DNA from: Helopsaltes ochotensis
Lineage: Eukaryota; Chordata; Aves; Passeriformes; Locustellidae
DNA length: 64,000 nucleotides
Assembly (NCBI GenBank): GCA_013400155.1
Contig: VXBM01000135.1
Location: forward strand, 246,197 to 310,196
Direction: 5' to 3'
Each line of letters opens with the position of its first letter. The stretch's first letter is position 1. Under the pieces are notes generated by a model. That model was not told the origin of the DNA and made no database searches. It was given only the letters and a program-made list of their open reading frames with translations. The position numbers were made by a program, and so were the translations under genes. Positions 26,528-39,588 of the stretch are shown piece after piece.

Positions 26528-29500
26528 CTGCTTTCCTCCAGGATCACAACTGCACTGCATTGCTGATGACATTAACAGCTGCTTTCCCTGGGAATTGGTC
26601 TTTTTGGTAATATTAGAGCACTGTTGCAGTGCACTGCATTTATACTTTCTCTGCCACTGCATGTACTTTTTCCTTTTTTACTGCCAGAAGTTCAGAGTTC
26701 TTATTTAATTCTCATTCTGAGTACAACAGCTGAGTTGCTAATGTGTAGAAAAGCATTGCTCAGAATTAATACGACTGCATTCATACCATCCCCTACCATC
26801 TTCTTGTCAGCCCTTAAAAACTTAAGTTATACTTATTTTGGACTGACCTTTTCTCTAATTGGACAGGAGAGCACAGAGGAATACCTAGGTGCTAGGATAA
26901 TGCCTTACTATGGTACGGAGGGAAAACAGGGTCATTCTTCTATAAGAAGCGTCATTTCTTGGAGGAGACATATAGCCAAGACCCTGGCCCACTTGCAGCA
27001 ACACAGTTTCTGCTTTTGTGTCAAATTTAAACTCTTTTAAGAAATGTATATATTTCTCTATCAAAAAATTAATTGAGGAGTTTTTTGTTGGTTTTTTTCT
27101 GTGCTAAAATTTTGTCTATTTTTTTTTGGTGTTGATTTAAAAATTGGCAGCTTAAACTGGGCTAGTGGTCGCATGCCTTTATGTAGTTTTGAATTGCTGG
27201 ACTAGACCAGGACTAGTAGGGTGATTCCACTCCCACTGATAATCTGCAGAAAAACATGTCAGAAACCCCAGTCTGCAAATGTAAAGTGGTCTTCATTCGA
27301 ATCCTTTTAAATTAGACTTTGGTTTAGATCTTGAAATGTAGGATTTTATACTCTTCTTTTTTAAAATATTTAATTTAAATATAACAAACTGATTCTTCTT
27401 CTATGAAGCCTCAAGTCCTCTTTGTGGCCTATTCAAATGCACAACCATGTCTTTCCTAAGATCCATGCAGATCAATAGGGTTCAGAAGCAGGACACGTTG
27501 CCCATTTGTACGATTCTCAGTACAGGATGGCAGGCAACGATTCCAATCAATGATTTCTGTGGGAGCTGCAGTTCATGCTGGTTATGCCTCTGCTGAAGGT
27601 GTTTTGATGCTTGTTTAGGAGTTATTTTTCCCTGCCAGGCATCTATGCTGCTGAAGCAAGGGTTTCTACCCAATATGTTTTATAAAATTGAGGGAGCTTA
27701 ATGTATCACTGTATTTTGCTGTGGGGTGAACAATAGGTCATGGTTGTTCTAAGGAAAAGGAAATGTTTATCCCTCTCTGACCCCAGAGAGCTCTCAGAGT
27801 GACTCACACCACCAGCTAACAGCCAAACCAGCTGGGAGGGATTTGCTTCTGCCCCACAGCTTGCAGTGGAACACAAGGTTGCTCCTGCAGAAGCCAGGGA
27901 CAGCTTTTTGTTACTGTAAGTATTATCGAGGGGGCCCAACAGGGTATTTTGCTTTCACCGTGAATCTTCATGTTAATGAAAAAAGCCCCACATCCATGCC
28001 TTATACATCTGTGTAAAATTTTAGTAGCATTTGTAAGAGCAAAGTTCTGGGATGTGTTTCAGCCTTGCAGCCCATTAGTCAAGCAGGAAAATCACATAAC
28101 TTTTAGATTCCTGATTCATATCCAACATCCAGGAAAAGTAGTATCACAGTCACAATTATTTGCTGGAGTCAGTCTGTTTAATTAATGCCACTTCCCTCAT
28201 CTGTACTTCTAACACAAAGAAAATCCAAAAAAAAACCCCCCAAAAATCCTGAAGCAAAGTAAGGGGTCTTAGCAACTTTCTGAAAGGATTTCCTACCAAA
28301 ACATGGATAAAGAGCAAGTCACAGGAGACCTATAGCCCATAAGCACAACTCAGGTTCAAAGAGATCAGCATGACAACTTGTACTACTCAGCTCTTGTCAT
28401 AGCTGTCTGCCAACTTTTTTTTATGCATTTACAAAGTACATTTTGCTTAGTATAGACCTGAGTATGAAATTCCAAATATTAATGCAGCTTGTGTTTTGTG
28501 ATTATCAATATTAGTTGCCAAAGAAACAATTTAGGCATTGCACAATCCTGTTACTTTCAACAACTAGGGATGATTAGAGTCACAGACCAAAACCTAGTAA
28601 ACAGAAAAAATTGAACTGGGTGCTTTCACTCTATGAACAGGGATTTCTGTCACAGAGATATTTTTTTCAAAATAATTCATAGCTCATTCCTCATGACATA
28701 TGGCAAATATCAAGACAATCTAAGTAAATGCCTGGATTTTGGAAGACATACATGGCTATACAGTGTAAGTACAGCAGAAATATTGCTGTAGCACTCTAAA
28801 TCTGACTGTATATTTACAGGCATCTCTCCTTGTCATGGATAAATAAGAGGTGTAAACTTTTCAAAAAGCAGCATCCTTACACTGTTTATTTGCCCTGTTT
28901 AACGTAGCAGTTCTAAAGAGAGACAAGAGAGTCAGAAAAGAATAGAATATTACATATCAGCTAAAGACAAGAAATAGTTGCCATTCCTTTGGAACACTAT
29001 ATATTGCATTGTTACAAGAGTAAGAGTTCTTCTAGAAACTTATGCTGGTACTTGACTTCACCAGAGACAATTCTTGCCTGTTTCAAATAGTAGCATACAT
29101 TATAGTCCCCCTTTTCTTTATACTGACATAAACTATAGCATTCTTTTGAGACATTGAAATGTAGAAGGATCTGGGACACTTGAGTTTTTTGTGTCTATTG
29201 AACTGGCTGCATTTGTTCATGTCTGACATGATAAAAACGTTAGTAAAAAGAGAGTTCTTGCCTTGAATGACTTTTATTCAAGTACAGAATAAGAAGCTGT
29301 TTGATAACCCTGCTTCTGTTTGGAACAAAAACAAAATAAAACCAGATCTTTATGATCAGATACTCTTAGATTTTTTTTTCTGATGATTGAAGACTTCACT
29401 GGGTCATTTTTCTACTTTTTTAAACAAATATAGTAGACACCTAAATGGATAATGTTGCTCAAAATCTTGGATTTATGGTCAGTCTCCACTAGGCTACCTA

Positions 29501-30181
29501 AGGTGAAATTCAAGTCAGAATAGAGACCTGTCTAGCCAAATTTAGATGTTCTCTATTTCTGTGCTCCAAAAAATAGGCAAAGCTGGGTATAAAACAAATA
29601 AATAATTGTTGCTATTCAGAAATATTAACTTTTCTCCAAATGCAGGGAAAGAGGATTGACTTCTAATCAGAAGGATAAGGAGGTCAGACTGGTTCTAGAA
29701 TCCTAGCTGGAAAAGCTCTCAGCAGATTACCATGCTTTCATGGCAAGTAATATTGCATAGCACCATCCAAATTATTTGTCACTGGTTCATTCACGATTCT
29801 AAGAGCAGAAATTTTCTGCTGAGCTGAACTACAAGTGCTTCATTGGCATCACATTAATTTAGAAAAATCATGATGAATATTGAATTAGAAATTAGAGCGA
29901 GAGCTTTTATTATTTTTCTTCTACCTCCTCAATTGTAGGAACAATTTATGACTCATTTAATGTTACCCTTATTTGATTAGGCTGCGGCGTTTCTTGACCT
30001 AACAGCATTTAAGGCACCAAGTTAGAATATTGAATATCGGTGGCTGTACTGGATGTGATTTGAGACTTCACCAAATATTAGACATAAGTTTGTTTTCCAT
30101 TTAGGGGCACAGTGGAAATAGCCATGAAATGGAATTTTTTCATACCATTTGAAATGTGGTTGCTTGAACTACAAGGTGGCC

Positions 30182-30223
30182 TTAAACATGATGATTTAAA
30201 CATGATGATTTAAACATGATGAA
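30182..30223 (+). repeat. 14-bp tandem repeat, three copies
   Basis: The unit ttaaacatgatgat occurs three times in a row, the third copy ending in an A-run (30222 on). The first two copies are identical. Each unit carries an overlapping ATGATGAT motif. Confidence 0.93.
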
Positions 30224-31805
30224 AAAAAAATTGCCTTTGTGAATGTTTAAGAGACAAAATATTTGTATAAAAATAAAAACTATTAACTCTAGAGTAAAAC
30301 ATTTATTAAACTGCATGTTGAGACTAGACTACTGTTAAAAATTTCCACATTGGTTATATTTTCAGAGAAATTCTTCATTCCAGGTCTCACCATTTCCTTC
30401 CATTATTAGTATATTCGTTTAGAAGTACCATAGTTCAGAGATGATTTTGTCTAAACTTCTGAAATAAAGAAAATTTGTACTTTTCCAACTCAAACATCTG
30501 CTAAAATCATCGTTGTCTACAAAAAGAATGGACTCAGTTTGTCATGGTTTGTCACAGATAACAGGCAAGATAATGCACAAAGACCAGTGAGAGAGATTAT
30601 AATAAGAGGAACTGTAAATCAGGATACTGAGAAAGACAAGCCTCTCATATGCTCCCAGGTTCATGTGCCTTTTTCAGAGCTGAGCTTCTGCCTTCCACCT
30701 TAAACACTTGTTCCCAAGTATTTAAAGTCTTTGGAGAACTTGTTTATTTCTCCTGACATTCATTTTCTCTTCTCTGGCTCACTCTTTTTCCTTTCCAATG
30801 TTCAAATGCAGTGATACAAATCATTGTAACAAAGTTATGCATGAAGCAAAAGAACTGACAATGCAATGCTTTGGGCATCATTTGCCATTTATTTCAACAG
30901 TTTATGTTCAGTGTCAGAATAGTTTGGGGAAAAGGGGATGCACAATACAGCCTTGATTGTAGGAAATGTACCCATAACCAAGAGATGGAACTGTATTTAT
31001 CCAAGCTGTTATGTATAGTGCCTATTGTTGTGTCCCCAAAAAAATGATGAATGATTCAATAAAGCATGACATGCAACAATTCAAAATAGTGTTGTGAATT
31101 AAAAATTGAAAATAGTACTAAAGTAAAATATTACCTCCCTCCTTATTCCTCATTCTTCAGATACATATATATAACCAAAATAGAATTGCTTTTAGATATT
31201 TTTTCAGGAGGATTTTCATGATGAACTGCAAGTTTAGAAGAACGGCCATAAATGGCAAATTTTCCCAACCCCAGACACTCACGAGATCACCTTGATATTA
31301 TTTAATAGATCCTCTCAACTCCACTAACATTAAAAGAAGCATGGTATTCCCCTCCACACCCCTCTATGACACGTGTCCCCCTTTTGTCCCATAATACCTA
31401 TGGGATAGACCTTGGTACTTACTTGTTCTTTTCCTCACAATTAGTATTTCGTTTTTTCTGCACTGATCTGTTCAAATGTGTAAACACAAATGGAGATCCT
31501 CCTGCTATTTTTAATTCAGCTACACAAATGGAATCTGATGGAAATTTTATTTTCTGTAGTGAGAATGTAACTTCAGTAAGAGAGTTTTGGTTTGGTTTTT
31601 TTTTTTTCAAAACTGTGTAAATACACTATCTGAGGATGCAGCATGAAAGTACTTTTTAATCTGTAAATAAATGATAAAAGTTTAAGGAAGGGTCCATTGT
31701 ACTAACATACACAATTAGGGACCACTGTTTATAAGTTCACATTTTATTTAAAAACCCCTCAAGGCAAAATTGCTTTTATCAGACAAAGCATCTCTCTTTT
31801 ATTTC

Positions 31806-31832
31806 TTTTTTTTTTTTTTTTTTTTTTTTTTT

Positions 31833-31882
<50 letters not shown>
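31806..31882 (+). repeat. Long poly-T tract ending in an N
   Basis: About 77 bases of T are interrupted by a single G at 31833 and followed by one undetermined base at 31883. Length and purity are suspect because homopolymers this long are poorly sequenced. No retrotransposon body is recognised on either side, so I do not call it a poly(A) tail. Confidence 0.95.
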
Positions 31883-31883
31883 N

Positions 31884-34800
31884 ATATTTTTTCTCTTTTT
31901 TTTAAATAGTTTTAAATGTAAAGACAGGTTTTTCATTTAATTGTAAATGAGCTGTGTTATATAAACTGAAAGGACAACTTAGATGCATAGAAGACTGCAG
32001 GTAGATAACCTCTTACTTATTTTTCTAGATATTTTGCAGCTTTGTTATAGTTCTTGAATTCTTTCAGTTGGTGACACAGAATCTCCACCTGTCAGACACA
32101 AAATAATTTTATGCTGCAGTGTTTTGTTATGGTTTTTCTCTCCAGTGGAAGTTCCTGTGTTTATTTCATGCACTGTTGGGAGAGTATGAAGGGATGCAGC
32201 TGCTATTTTTATTGTGGAGGTTTGTTAGGTAGAGTTTGTAACTCTAATGCTTATACCTTTGGAAGAGCTGAAAATCATGATAGTTCACCCTAGGTACCTC
32301 ACAACTTCTATTTTTTGAGGTGCTTTTATATGAAGTTTCTCTGGGACCTCTGGAATGTTTGGTATTGATCAACCTTCAGTTATCCATTCAGTCAATCAAA
32401 ATAAAAATGGGCTGCAGCTGTGGAAACTTGCCCATGTTTGGAAAATATAAAATAAATAATTTTTTCTGTCCTTCCACTAATGTAACTGTAATGACCTAAA
32501 AGGAACCATTACTGCCTCCACAGTGCTGGCTTATTTTGATAAGCTGCAATTTTTTGAATGGTATCTTCAGGCAGAAAAGGTGAATCAACTGACTTATGTT
32601 GCACTTAGTATCTGTTCTATAGTAGGTAGATGGGGAGGTTTGACTCTAGAAATCACAGAAGAGGGCATTTATTCATTTGACTGTAGTAACAGGGGTAATA
32701 TCACATCAGACTTCCCTGAATTGCCCAGTTTCTCTAAAACCTATTAAACATCTGAGGTTTTTTATGGTATCAGAAGTTAAATCCACACATTGGGATGAAA
32801 GTCTACAACATTTTATTTTTCTTAATACAACACATAGTTTAAAACTCTGAAATCCTTCAGTAAAAGCAAGCACAAAGTAAAAGAAACAAGAATCATTGAA
32901 AAAGTGCTGGAAGCAGTGCTTTAAAAAAAACCTAACACACAAAATAGTAAACAACAGGGACTAGAACAAATAGTCCTGTGGTAACAGAAGAAATTATGTA
33001 ATGACTTCTAGGGAGTAGAAGACTCTAGGACATATTTAGAATTTAATAATGTAAATGTATTAACTGGACCATTAAAAAGTATATATTCTTGCACTTCTGC
33101 AGAACAGAAATATATTCAATCTTATGTCTTTATTTTAATGGTTTTATTAAAAATATATATAAATGCATTGAAGTCAGTGTAAACAAAAAAGAATTTTAGA
33201 GCATTAGGTTCTACATACAGCTTCAGCTGTTTTTGCAGCAGAAATTTTGCTTAATTTCCTCTTTTACTCTGAAGGAAATATCTGATTTATTCTATTCATG
33301 TGCTACCAGTTGAGTCCCATCAGAATCTGTAAAGAGCAGTGAAATATTCTGTGTATATGTAATTGGATGAGTCTGGCAAACCTCCCTCTTCAAATCATAG
33401 TCATATTAATTATTGAGAAAGATAAACTTTCCACTTTCAACAGTTTGTAATTTCATAACGTGTAGACAGCATGAATAGAAAAGGTGCATTGCACATATTT
33501 ATCTTTACCCTTCTCAAGTTCATGTTGGGAGGTTTTAACTGAAAATATGCTTCCAAGAATGACTCAACAAAAAAAAAAAAAAAAAGGAAAAAAACCCTAA
33601 AAAACAAAATTAAAAAAAAGTATTTTAGCTGTCCCAGATGGCAGACCATTCCTCATACCTGTACTCCTCAAAATCATTGTTTCTCTATCTTCATGCTTCT
33701 TACAGCAGCAACACCCATTCTCATCTCTCTCTTGCTTTCCTGGTGATATTGTCCATTCTATTTTTTGTGTGTTCCTCTTCTCCTTCTACTCTGTGGTTGG
33801 GAAAGAATAAATAGTCATGTAGATAAAATATGTTCCATACCAAAGTTTCCAGTTAAATGGAGCGTGCATTCAAGGAAAAAATGGTGTGTTGTTCACTGAA
33901 AGAATCTGCCTGTCTTGTCCCATTCAACTGCGAAAATACTCATTTGATGTTCAAGTTCCTAGTTAACACAGTTCATTATATTTTATAGGTTAAAATCTTT
34001 CAGTTTCCATATTTTAAACAGAAAGATGCAGCTCACTCAAATGTATTCATAGGTGTAAATATTTTCTGGGATGTTTTAGCTGTTAAATTTTCTCCACTGT
34101 AGTTAATGAGAGTTTTCTAATTTTCCTTGAAAGAAATTGTGCTAGAATGTCATAGCAGATGGGTGGGAAACTTCAGGAAACTTCCAAAGCAAAACCCACA
34201 GAAAGCCTTAGTTACTGATTATTTTTTTCCTGTGTTCCAAGCATTTTCTCCTGTTGTTTCAATATTTTATATTCACATAAATACTTGAAAAGAAAAGCAG
34301 AAGTCACCAGCCTCTGAATGCTAAGGTTATGAAAAAAAATGTTACCAGTTCAAAGTAAATTATTAAAAGTTTTTATTTCAGGGGCTTACTCACAGCATGC
34401 TTGATAAGATATAATGCATTTGGTTCCCCTTTTTGTCTTGTTTCTAACTTCTTAAATCCTTAAACAAATGCTACTGGCTAAATAAATTAATGACTAAAAA
34501 GGGATTTCACCTGCCATGGCTCAGCAATCCTTAGGGTTAAACTGCTATTACATGTATTTTATTAAAATACATATTTAATTTTCATTATTTAAATCCTAAG
34601 ACTAATTCCCCAAAAATTTGAATAAGGATCTGTGTTCAGGTGCTGGTTCATACAACTAGACAATATATGAAAAGGTTTTGGCTATGCAGAAGTCTAACTG
34701 TTTCCATAAATTTTCTTGCTGGTGTTAAAATATTCCACACTAGGAAAGAGAAAAATGAAGGCTGAGTAAGAAATTTTCTCCAAAACTGGGTTTTTAAAAT

Positions 34801-37800
34801 CTGAATTGAGGTTAACATACCTGAGTGTCTCTTCCAGTTTAGATACTACAGGACAAGAGGCTGACGTGCAATGAACAGTTAATGTTTTCCTTAAACACAA
34901 ATCTCAAAATACAGAATAAAAATTCATTTGCAAAGTGTTACAGATCACCCATAGATCTAGATTTGTATGAAAGAAATAAAGTGGTTAAGCTAAGTCCTGC
35001 TTCTGTTAATTTTAATTACCCAGTGGAAACCTTATTTAACCCACAGTCTTGTCACTTCGGTACAGTTTAAACTTGGCTAAATATTATCAGGGGCTTCTTC
35101 AAAAGGTTTAAGCAATTTACAGTTGATAAAGATGAAATTACCTTTCATTTGTATTCAGTCTTCTTCTGATCTCCAGATTTCTAGAAAACCCTTAGGTAAC
35201 ACATTCATAAAGAATACAACACAAAACCCTCTCAAGTAGAAAACCATTTGCATAGATAGAAGTAATATGGTCATTGTGCTTATAATATCCTCAGCCTGTA
35301 TTCATTCAGCTTTTGTCCCTACAAATATGTTACTTATGTGTTTTAGTAGAAAAACAAATCCCAAAGATGAAATTCCCAGATCATTACTCTCATTTGGAGT
35401 TCATACAATTTAATTCCAACTATTAATTTTGCAGGAGAAGAGTTAATTTTATGCTACGTATCCACTTACTTGCTATGAGAAATTGGAGAAATCCCTCTTT
35501 TAAATCTGCAGAGATCTGTACATGTGACATTTGGCTGCAGTCTGCTCATGTGAGCTTTTTCAAATAGTCAGCATTCTAATAGACTCCCTGAGTGTAATCA
35601 TATACTGTCTACTTTTTCCTTGACTTCATTATGCTTTATATCAGTGAGACAGAATGTTAGCATATTGCTGCACCAAGCACATTCGAAGTATATCATCTAT
35701 CAAATTAAGAAAAATATAATTAATTGAAGTAAGAGAGTTTGGTTGCATAAGTTTAAAATAGGTATAAGTTCTATATAGATATGAGCTATTTTTCCATGTT
35801 TTTTAAGATATGAAGTTTTCAAAGAAATTAATCTAATAGGATGGATGGAGTCCATGTTTCAAAAGGTAAATTGGGCATTTCTAAAGTCAAAAGTGGACAA
35901 CGTCCACAGAGAAACAAAAAGTGATTGTATCTCTGCCTCCAGACCAAATTCAGTGAATCTCTATTGATTTTGATTCCTCTGTCTCTTTGTTACTGTTACT
36001 TTGTGTGATAGCCAAGTGCCTCTTCTTATTACTGACACAAGAAACAAAAAGAGCACGGTAACACTGTCTGAGAGTCTGTGTACTCAATATGTTCCTCTTT
36101 GAGTGAACTGCTGAGCAATTAAACAGTCCCTTTAATCAGTGTAAAAGGGTTCTGTTTTTAAAGAGACTTCAGTATGAAACACAATCTCTTCTTTTCCCTA
36201 CCAACCGTCTGGAATACAACAGCAGTTTTTGCAGCTGCCTCTCCTGGTTTCTTTGAGAAGGAGAAGATATTCTGCCACAAATATATAACTTATTTCAAGC
36301 CAGCTGAGACTGGTGCCACCATTTTCAAAACTGTTAAAATGTTAGAACATGTCAAGATATTTGTTTACAGTAGGGGTTACTTGTTCTGCTGAATAAGAAA
36401 CTACATTCCAAATTTTACTTTCTCTTAGGCTGTTGTGACTTAGGGAAAAAAAATCTAAACTATAAAATATTTTGGCATAAAATGATTCTTTGTTCCCAAA
36501 ATATATGCTCAGAGCCTTTGCTTCCTTAACAATATTCCTTGCAAAAATAATAAAAAAATTCTTGGTCCATTTATGAAAACTTTCTTGACAAAATTCAGTA
36601 TTTTCAGATTCTCCTCTTTCTTCTCTTCACTAGTTCAGCTAGGGAATAGTTCAGGTGGCAAGTCCTCATTTCTTTCCAGTTCTTTCTTAAAAAAAAATCT
36701 ATGGAGTTATATCAGCACAGAACTGAAGTGAGACAGCAGTAAATTAGACCCAGCGGAAATGGATGTTTAGACATCTGAGCTGAAGATCACAGGGAAAGGA
36801 ACATTGAGCAGACATTGAATTCACCAAAGAAGGAACAAAACAAAACCTCCTAAGTCAGATCACACGACTGTGGGACTTCACTAATTGCTCATAACAAGTT
36901 ACAAAGGAAGCACTTGAAAGGAACTTCTTTGTATCAAATATTCTCACAGTAGCTTATAAAGAAAATGGAGCAGAGGATCACTGACACTATGTCATGAATA
37001 CGGTCTTTCAAGATCATAAGTTTGATCAGTTCCTTTTTTCTCCCTGCTCTTCCCTGAAATTGTTTATCTCTTGCACAAAGTGCCAGATTTTTTCTTGGCT
37101 GAAACTTTACACAGACTTGATACTTAGGAGGAAAGGGAAATTGCATGTTGTGAAGAGCTAATAGAATGCATGTCTGTTAATTTTAAGAGGTATTCCTAGA
37201 AAACTGAACTAACCTATCTGGCAAGATGATTTTCACAGGATAAAGAAATCATGAAACTAATTTTTTTTTTAATAGTAAAAATGTTTTTGTGTATAATCTT
37301 TTGGGGGTTTTCTCTTTTTTTCTTCTTTTTCCTTAAGTTTTGTTCCTCTGGCCTTTGTTCTTTGCTTTTTCAACCTCTGCTGAATAGCCACTACAAAGCA
37401 GTATGGAATGTGTGATATGAAAAATCAATTCTATTCTCTATCATTCCATGCCACTTATAAGGATGCTATACCAAATTTCTCATGTTCTAAGTCATTGATA
37501 TTAAAAAAAAAAAGGAATGTTCATTCTCTTCTGTACTTCCTGTGTGTTTCTCTTTCTGGCTGGTGGTTGAACAACTCTATGAGCTGTTCTGACTCTGAAT
37601 TAGCTCTTAATTGACAGTAATGAAGATTTACAACTATTACAGGTGTATTTTGGTACCTATATCAACCATGTAAATTTAGCCTCACACTGAATTGCACTAA
37701 AGATGTTTATGAAGTTGTTGGTATTAGCAAAAAAATGAAAAGGATTCACAACTTCTTGGTTCATAGACTTGGTTTGTATCATGTTGACAAAGCAGATCTT

Positions 37801-39288
37801 AGCAAAACACTGCTTGTTTCTACAACACAGTAGGCAAAGGTATAAATTTGGGTTCAGGCCAGGTCCCAGACCCTATGACCAAGCAATTATGATCAAAAGA
37901 CATAGCGCTGTGAAGAAAGGGATCTTTATCACTCCAACAAGTCAGTTGTAATCTAGCATCAAATTTGGAGCAACATGTGTTTCTGACTCTAAATTAATCT
38001 TACTGAAAGTAGTGTTGTCAAGACATAAGAAAGAATTTGATAGAAGTCATACAAGAAAAGAAAAAGAGAAAGTGAAAATAATTAGCTGATCAAGGCTATG
38101 ATTAAAAAAATGCTCTGACACATAAAGTTCTAAGACACTAACTTAAAAAAAAGCAACAAAACAGCAGAGAATCTGCAGAGGCTGCAGTTCTGCAGTATCA
38201 TGGCACAGCCTTTTCTGAAAAGAAGCAGAGGGTGATTCTTCCCCATCTGATTGACAGCTCTCTGGACAGCAAATCCTCATCTATCAACTTACCAGCAGTG
38301 GTCAGTATGTTTATGCTTAGCCTTGCAGTTCCTTACCCATAACTATCTTGTCTGTTTGTTGGCTGACACTCAGTTGCTTTGTTGTGTATATATTCTTGTG
38401 CAGTGTGTCTGCTCATGATAAAAGAGGCCAAAGCATAAGTAATCAGGAGGGGAGAGTTATAGCTGGATTTACAATGAAGATGCTTAAATGCCAGTTAATA
38501 TGCAAAACAATTCTTTTATAGCTTTATTGGGTAGCTCTATTAGTACCAGTCCAATGACTATGTCATAGTTTTACTGAAAAAATGTGATTAAATTAATTCC
38601 ACAAAGTGCTAAATTCATGAATATGTTGTGAAAGGTCCCACATCTTTGCCAATTAGAAAAACTTCAGCAACACTGTTGCAAATATTATCAGTTGAATTAT
38701 TATCAGTTGAATTTTTGCAGTAGATAAGGTTCAGTTTTCCAACAAATGGCCAAAGTGCTAGGAAAACATTTATGATCACAGTGACAGCATCGTGTTGATA
38801 GTGTCCTAGTAAAGCACTTTCCTGTTTGCAATGTCAGGTTTTCTCAGACCACTTGGTGCAGATTGCTGGTCAGATCATCACTTAGGGAGCAGCACAGTAT
38901 CCTTAACTGCCTGGTGCTTGCAAACCAGATAGTAAATTCTCATTAAAAAGCTAAATGCCATGTCATTCATCATGGCAATCACAAAAAAAAAAAAAAGAAA
39001 AAAAAAATCATTGAAAAGCAAACTTGTTATAGTAAATTAGTAAATGAAGGGTCTCAAAGAGGCACTACAGAATGCCCCAGCAAAGTACTTCTGTTTTGTC
39101 AAAGATGGGTTTAATGGAAATGGCAGATTCATTAGTTTACTATTATATGTATGGACCTCGTAAGGTGGAGTAAAACATTTTCATAATAAACATTCTTTAG
39201 TACACAGTTAAAGGATGCACAAGAAAACTGTACTCTCCTGGAAGATGAGCGATGTACAGGAGGAAATTCAAGCTAGAAATGAGAATAT
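31884..39288. other. Unique noncoding tract
   Basis: No gene is recognised. It contains A-runs near 33570-33585 and 38983-39007, an interrupted palindrome at 34552-34572, and a 15-bp tandem duplication at 38684-38713. None of the open frames has a domain. Confidence 0.5.
38684..38713 (+). repeat. 15-bp perfect tandem duplication
   Basis: attatcagttgaatt occurs twice without spacing or mismatch. The identity of the copies suggests a recent slippage or repair event. Confidence 0.93.
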
Positions 39289-39588
39289 GAGGGGGTAGAA
39301 GGTAGGGACATTCAGAATTATCACATATTTTTCCTAAGTAACTAATAATGAAGCTCTACTTTTCTGGAGATAGCTGAACATGTACCTGCCAATGGGAAGC
39401 AGTGAATGAATTCCTTCTTTGCTTATGAACATGACTTTTGCTTTGCTTATTCTTATTCTTTGCTTATTTGCTTTATCTCCACCCATGTGTATTCTCACTT
39501 TGACTCCTCTGATCTCTTCCCTTTCCTGCCACAGGGATGAGTGAGTGAGTGAGTAGGGCTGAGTTGCCAGCTGGGTTAAACCATAAAA
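39289..39588 (+). mobile_element. 5'-truncated ERV LTR, same family as 13.7 kb
   Basis: About 300 bp is the downstream part of the same LTR family as the element at 13713-14349, here in plus orientation. Landmarks are 'ctggagatagctgaacatg', 'caatgggaagcagtgaatga', 'attccttctttgctt', 'gctttatctccaccca' and 'gagttgccagctgggttaaa', ending near 'ccataaaa'. The U3 start (TGTGCTGG...) and TATA region are absent. The terminal CA is not preserved and no flanking duplication is visible. It is an old, inactive fragment. Confidence 0.87.
39538..39554 (+). repeat. Short (GTGA)n run within the LTR
   Basis: About four GAGT units sit where the family normally reads 'gagtgagcgagcgg', showing small slippage expansion within the LTR 3' part. 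Confidence 0.75.

Larger units (their letters stand above)
25941..31805. other. Unique noncoding tract
   Basis: No gene is recognised; the 138-codon open frame at 26624-27040 is the longest in the window and matches nothing. Small repeats are present: a 15-bp doubled motif at 26498-26527 and a 14-bp triple repeat at 30182-30223. The segment 29850-30020 is discussed as a candidate conserved element. Confidence 0.45.

Noticed and set aside
26624..27040. 138-codon open frame, the longest in the window
   Set aside because: No recognisable domain, hydrophobic and low-complexity composition, no supporting splice or promoter pattern; expected by chance in 64 kb.
30540..30830. Possible further LTR starting near 'gtcatggtttgtcacagata'
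   Set aside because: No paired ends, target duplication or family match could be found.
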